Source: an uncultured Clostridia bacterium
GTDB taxonomy: Bacteria > Bacillota > Clostridia > Oscillospirales > Oscillospiraceae
Assembly: GCA_945910975.1 (NCBI GenBank)
Contig: CAMDZY010000104.1
Location: forward strand, 1 to 6,475
DNA length: 6,475 nucleotides
Reading direction: 5' to 3'
The position numbers and the translations under genes are program-made. Numbering within the stretch: position 1 is the stretch's first letter; every line of letters begins with the position of its first letter. Below are positions 4,959-6,475 of the stretch, one piece after another. The notes beneath the pieces are model-generated. The model saw nothing but the letters and a program-made list of their open reading frames with translations, was not told the origin of the DNA and did not search any database.

Positions 4959-6329
4959 CTATCTTGCGTCCAAATCCACATAAGTGTGCCGGATGGATGT
5001 GCTTTTGTAAGCAGGGCGGTAGATTCTGCCGCCGGCAAGTACTTCCTCAATCCGGTGCGCACACCAGCCGGAGATACGGGCAATCGCGAATAGTGGCGTG
5101 TAGAGGTCTTCCGGAATATTCAACATCTGATACACAAGCCCGGAATACATATCCACATTGGCGCACATGATCTTATTGTTCCCGGTGACCTCAGCAAAAA
5201 CGCGCGGCGTCACGCGCTCAACGGATTCCAGCAGCTCCAGTTCCGGGAGCATTCCACGCTGTTCGGCCAAAAGGCGGGCGCTTTTTTTCAGGATGACGGC
5301 TCTTGGGTCGGAGAGCGTATACACGGCGTGACCCATACCGTAGACAAGGCCGGTGTGGTCGCAGACCTCTTTGTTCAAAATGCGCCGTACAAAATCCGCA
5401 ACCTCATCTTCATCCTTCCAGTCATGCACATTTGCCTTGACTTCGGCAAACTGCCGCATGACCTGTGAGTTTGCGCCGCCGTGCTTGGGACCTTTCAGTG
5501 AGCCAATTGCAGCGGAAATTGCAGAATAGGTGTCTGTTCCGGTGGACGATACGGAGCGGCAGGTAAAAGTAGAGTTATTACCGCCGCCATGCTCCGCATG
5601 GCAAACCAGACATAGGTCAAGCAGCGTAGCTTCCTCCGCCGTAAAGGTTGCATCCGGGCGGATTGCACGCAAGAAGTTTTCTGCGGTGGACAAGGTTGGG
5701 TCGGGTCGATGCAGATAGAGGCTGTCGTTGTCGAAATAGTGCCGCTTGGCGGCATAGGAATAGGCCACAATCATTGGCATACGTGCAATTAGCTGAATCG
5801 ACTGCCGCAGTAAATTTTCCAGACTGAGATCATCCGGGTTACTGTCAAAGGAGTACAGCGACAAAACAGAACGTCCCAGCTTGTTCATGATGTCCCGGCA
5901 GGGATGCTTTAAAATCAAATCCTCTGTAAAGTTTTCCGGCAACTGGCGACAATCATGGAGCAGATCGCAAAACTGTGTGTATTGGCTTCTTGTCGGCAGA
6001 AGGCCGGACAGCAGCAGGTAAGCGGTTTCACAATAGCCAAATCGCTTTTCATGCACAAAACCGTTGATCAAATCCGACAAATCATAGCCCCGATAAATCA
6101 GCCTACCCTCTTCCGGAACACGTTCGCCGTCACGGATGGAGTAGCCCAAAACAGAGCCGACAGCAGTATAGCCGACCATAACGCCGGTGCCGTCGTCATT
6201 GCGGAGGCCACGCTTAATGGAACTGCTGCTAAAGTTTGCCTGCTTCACACTGGCTGTGGAACGGTAGATTTCACGCAGGCTTTGGATAAAATCGGGGGAA
6301 GAGTAAGCTGGAATATTGTTTATGTCCAT
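4959..6329 (-). CDS. gltA: Citrate synthase (si-type; citrate/2-methylcitrate synthase family)
   Basis: 456 residues. The enzyme condenses acetyl-CoA with oxaloacetate to citrate in the cytoplasm, the entry to the TCA branch that supplies 2-oxoglutarate and glutamate. The catalytic triad is intact: His283 in GPKHGGAN, His334 in YGMGHAVYTLSDPR and Asp393 in NVDMYSG. Other family residues are the HAEHGGGN segment (244-251), Arg343 and the C-terminal YRP (437-439). The protein is longer than the roughly 370-430 residues of Bacillus or E. coli enzymes, because about 45 residues precede the core; this fits the long clostridial form. The ATG at 6329 has AGAGGG 7 nt upstream. An upstream in-frame start at 6404 lies at or before the promoter and is rejected. 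A 2-methylcitrate synthase role is possible, but no propionate genes are adjacent. No aconitase or isocitrate dehydrogenase gene is nearby. The symbol follows common usage for the family. Confidence 0.93.
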   Translation of the reverse strand: MDINNIPAYSSPDFIQSLREIYRSTASVKQANFSSSSIKRGLRNDDGTGVMVGYTAVGSVLGYSIRDGERVPEEGRLIYRGYDLSDLINGFVHEKRFGYCETAYLLLSGLLPTRSQYTQFCDLLHDCRQLPENFTEDLILKHPCRDIMNKLGRSVLSLYSFDSNPDDLSLENLLRQSIQLIARMPMIVAYSYAAKRHYFDNDSLYLHRPDPTLSTAENFLRAIRPDATFTAEEATLLDLCLVCHAEHGGGNNSTFTCRSVSSTGTDTYSAISAAIGSLKGPKHGGANSQVMRQFAEVKANVHDWKDEDEVADFVRRILNKEVCDHTGLVYGMGHAVYTLSDPRAVILKKSARLLAEQRGMLPELELLESVERVTPRVFAEVTGNNKIMCANVDMYSGLVYQMLNIPEDLYTPLFAIARISGWCAHRIEEVLAGGRIYRPAYKSTSIRHTYVDLDAR

Positions 6330-6336
6330 AGAAAAA

Positions 6337-6342
6337 CCCTCT
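6337..6342 (-). promoter_or_regulatory. Ribosome binding site of citrate synthase
   Basis: AGAGGG on the minus strand, 7 nt before the ATG at 6329. It fixes the start at MDINNIPAYSS instead of 25 codons upstream. Confidence 0.65.
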
Positions 6343-6356
6343 TTTCGTGGGATTGT

Positions 6357-6385
6357 TTGCAAAGAATACCATATAATTCTATCAT
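6357..6385 (+). promoter_or_regulatory. Promoter for the plus-strand gene at the right edge
   Basis: -35 TTGCAA (6357-6362), 17-bp spacer, -10 TATCAT (6380-6385). Its -10 overlaps that of the opposing promoter at 6380-6381. A perfect TATAAT (6372-6377) also lies here but has no -35 at a proper distance. The predicted start near 6392 leaves a leader of about 25 nt that holds the ribosome binding site. Confidence 0.5.
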
Positions 6386-6404
6386 AAACAAAGGCAACTT
6401 GCAA
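6376..6404 (-). promoter_or_regulatory. Extended -10 promoter for citrate synthase and exonuclease
   Basis: On the minus strand -35 TTGCAA (6399-6404) and -10 TAGAAT (6376-6381) are 17 bp apart. The -10 matches consensus at five of six bases and is preceded by TG-A (extended -10); the -35 matches at four. Transcription would start near 6369, giving a leader of about 40 nt. The -35 overlaps the first base of the ribosome binding site of the divergent gene. Confidence 0.65.
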
Positions 6405-6409
6405 GGAGG
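6404..6409 (+). promoter_or_regulatory. Shine-Dalgarno AGGAGG of the right-edge gene
   Basis: A perfect AGGAGG, 7 nt before the ATG at 6417. It is the strongest sign that a real gene begins at the right edge, although only 19 codons are visible. Confidence 0.85.
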
Positions 6410-6416
6410 AATTAAA

Positions 6417-6475
6417 ATGAAGCGCGCGATTGCTTGGGGAATGATCAGCTGCGCCCTGTGTGCAGTGGTTTGTTG
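6417..6475 (+). CDS. 5' end of a plus-strand gene, probable secreted or membrane protein
   Basis: Nineteen codons are visible, translating to MKRAIAWGMISCALCAVVC before the window ends. A short basic start (Lys-Arg) followed by a hydrophobic run fits a signal peptide or first membrane helix. The frame holds three cysteines (residues 12, 15, 19); Cys19 could be a lipoprotein cysteine, but the residues before it are not a good lipobox. The start is secured by a perfect AGGAGG at 7 nt and a plausible promoter at 6357-6385. The gene is divergent from citrate synthase. Its product cannot be named from this fragment. Confidence 0.7.
   Translation, partial: MKRAIAWGMISCALCAVVC

Noticed and set aside
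6372..6377. Perfect TATAAT as the main plus-strand -10
   Set aside because: No acceptable -35 lies 16-18 bp upstream (bases there are GGGATT-like) and no TG precedes it; TATCAT with TTGCAA at 17 bp fits better.
6330..6404. N-terminal extension of citrate synthase to 481 residues
   Set aside because: The extension (MQVAFVYDRIIWYS and on) reads through the predicted promoter and start near 6369, has no ribosome binding site, and the family-like start with AGAGGG lies at 6329.
1..6475. CRISPR arrays, insertion sequences, retrons, toxin-antitoxin or defence systems
   Set aside because: No spaced direct repeats, transposase, reverse transcriptase or defence-type motifs were seen; the long genes are all explained by exporter, exonuclease and citrate synthase families.

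Overview
The window reads as a compact chromosomal stretch of a Gram-positive Clostridia-type bacterium, most likely a gut-type Oscillospirales/Ruminococcaceae relative. This is inferred from mid-range GC content, strong AGGAGG-type ribosome binding sites, short gaps, a heterodimeric Firmicute-style ABC exporter pair and a long clostridial-type citrate synthase. Nearly everything is on the minus strand. I saw no tRNA, rRNA, CRISPR array, insertion sequence, att site or phage gene.

From right to left there are two minus-strand transcription units. The first starts at an extended -10 promoter (6376-6404) and carries a si-type citrate synthase (4959-6329). After a 14-nt gap follows a stand-alone DEDDh 3'-5' exonuclease domain protein (4261-4944). 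A textbook intrinsic terminator (4215-4254) closes the unit.

The second unit starts only 12 bp past that terminator, at another extended -10 promoter (4174-4202). Its leader holds an 11-bp hairpin just before the Shine-Dalgarno sequence. It then encodes a 98-residue cysteine-containing protein of unknown function (3777-4073) and two half-size ABC exporter subunits (2003-3724 and 234-2006) that overlap by ATGA. The first subunit has a degenerate ATP site (Walker B Asp-Asp, switch Gln) and the second is canonical, so the pair should form one asymmetric exporter of the TM287/288, LmrCD, BmrCD type. Left of it, a further minus-strand reading frame with its own ribosome binding site starts at 139 and runs off the window. 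It may be a fourth gene of the unit, but it competes with a reading of the same DNA as a terminator hairpin.

At the right edge a plus-strand gene begins at 6417 with a signal-peptide-like N terminus. Its promoter and that of citrate synthase face each other with overlapping -10 elements, so the two transcripts probably compete for RNA polymerase.

Most of the window is ordinary. The parts most worth a second look are the small cysteine protein with its structured leader ahead of the exporter, the face-to-face promoters, and the undecided left edge.
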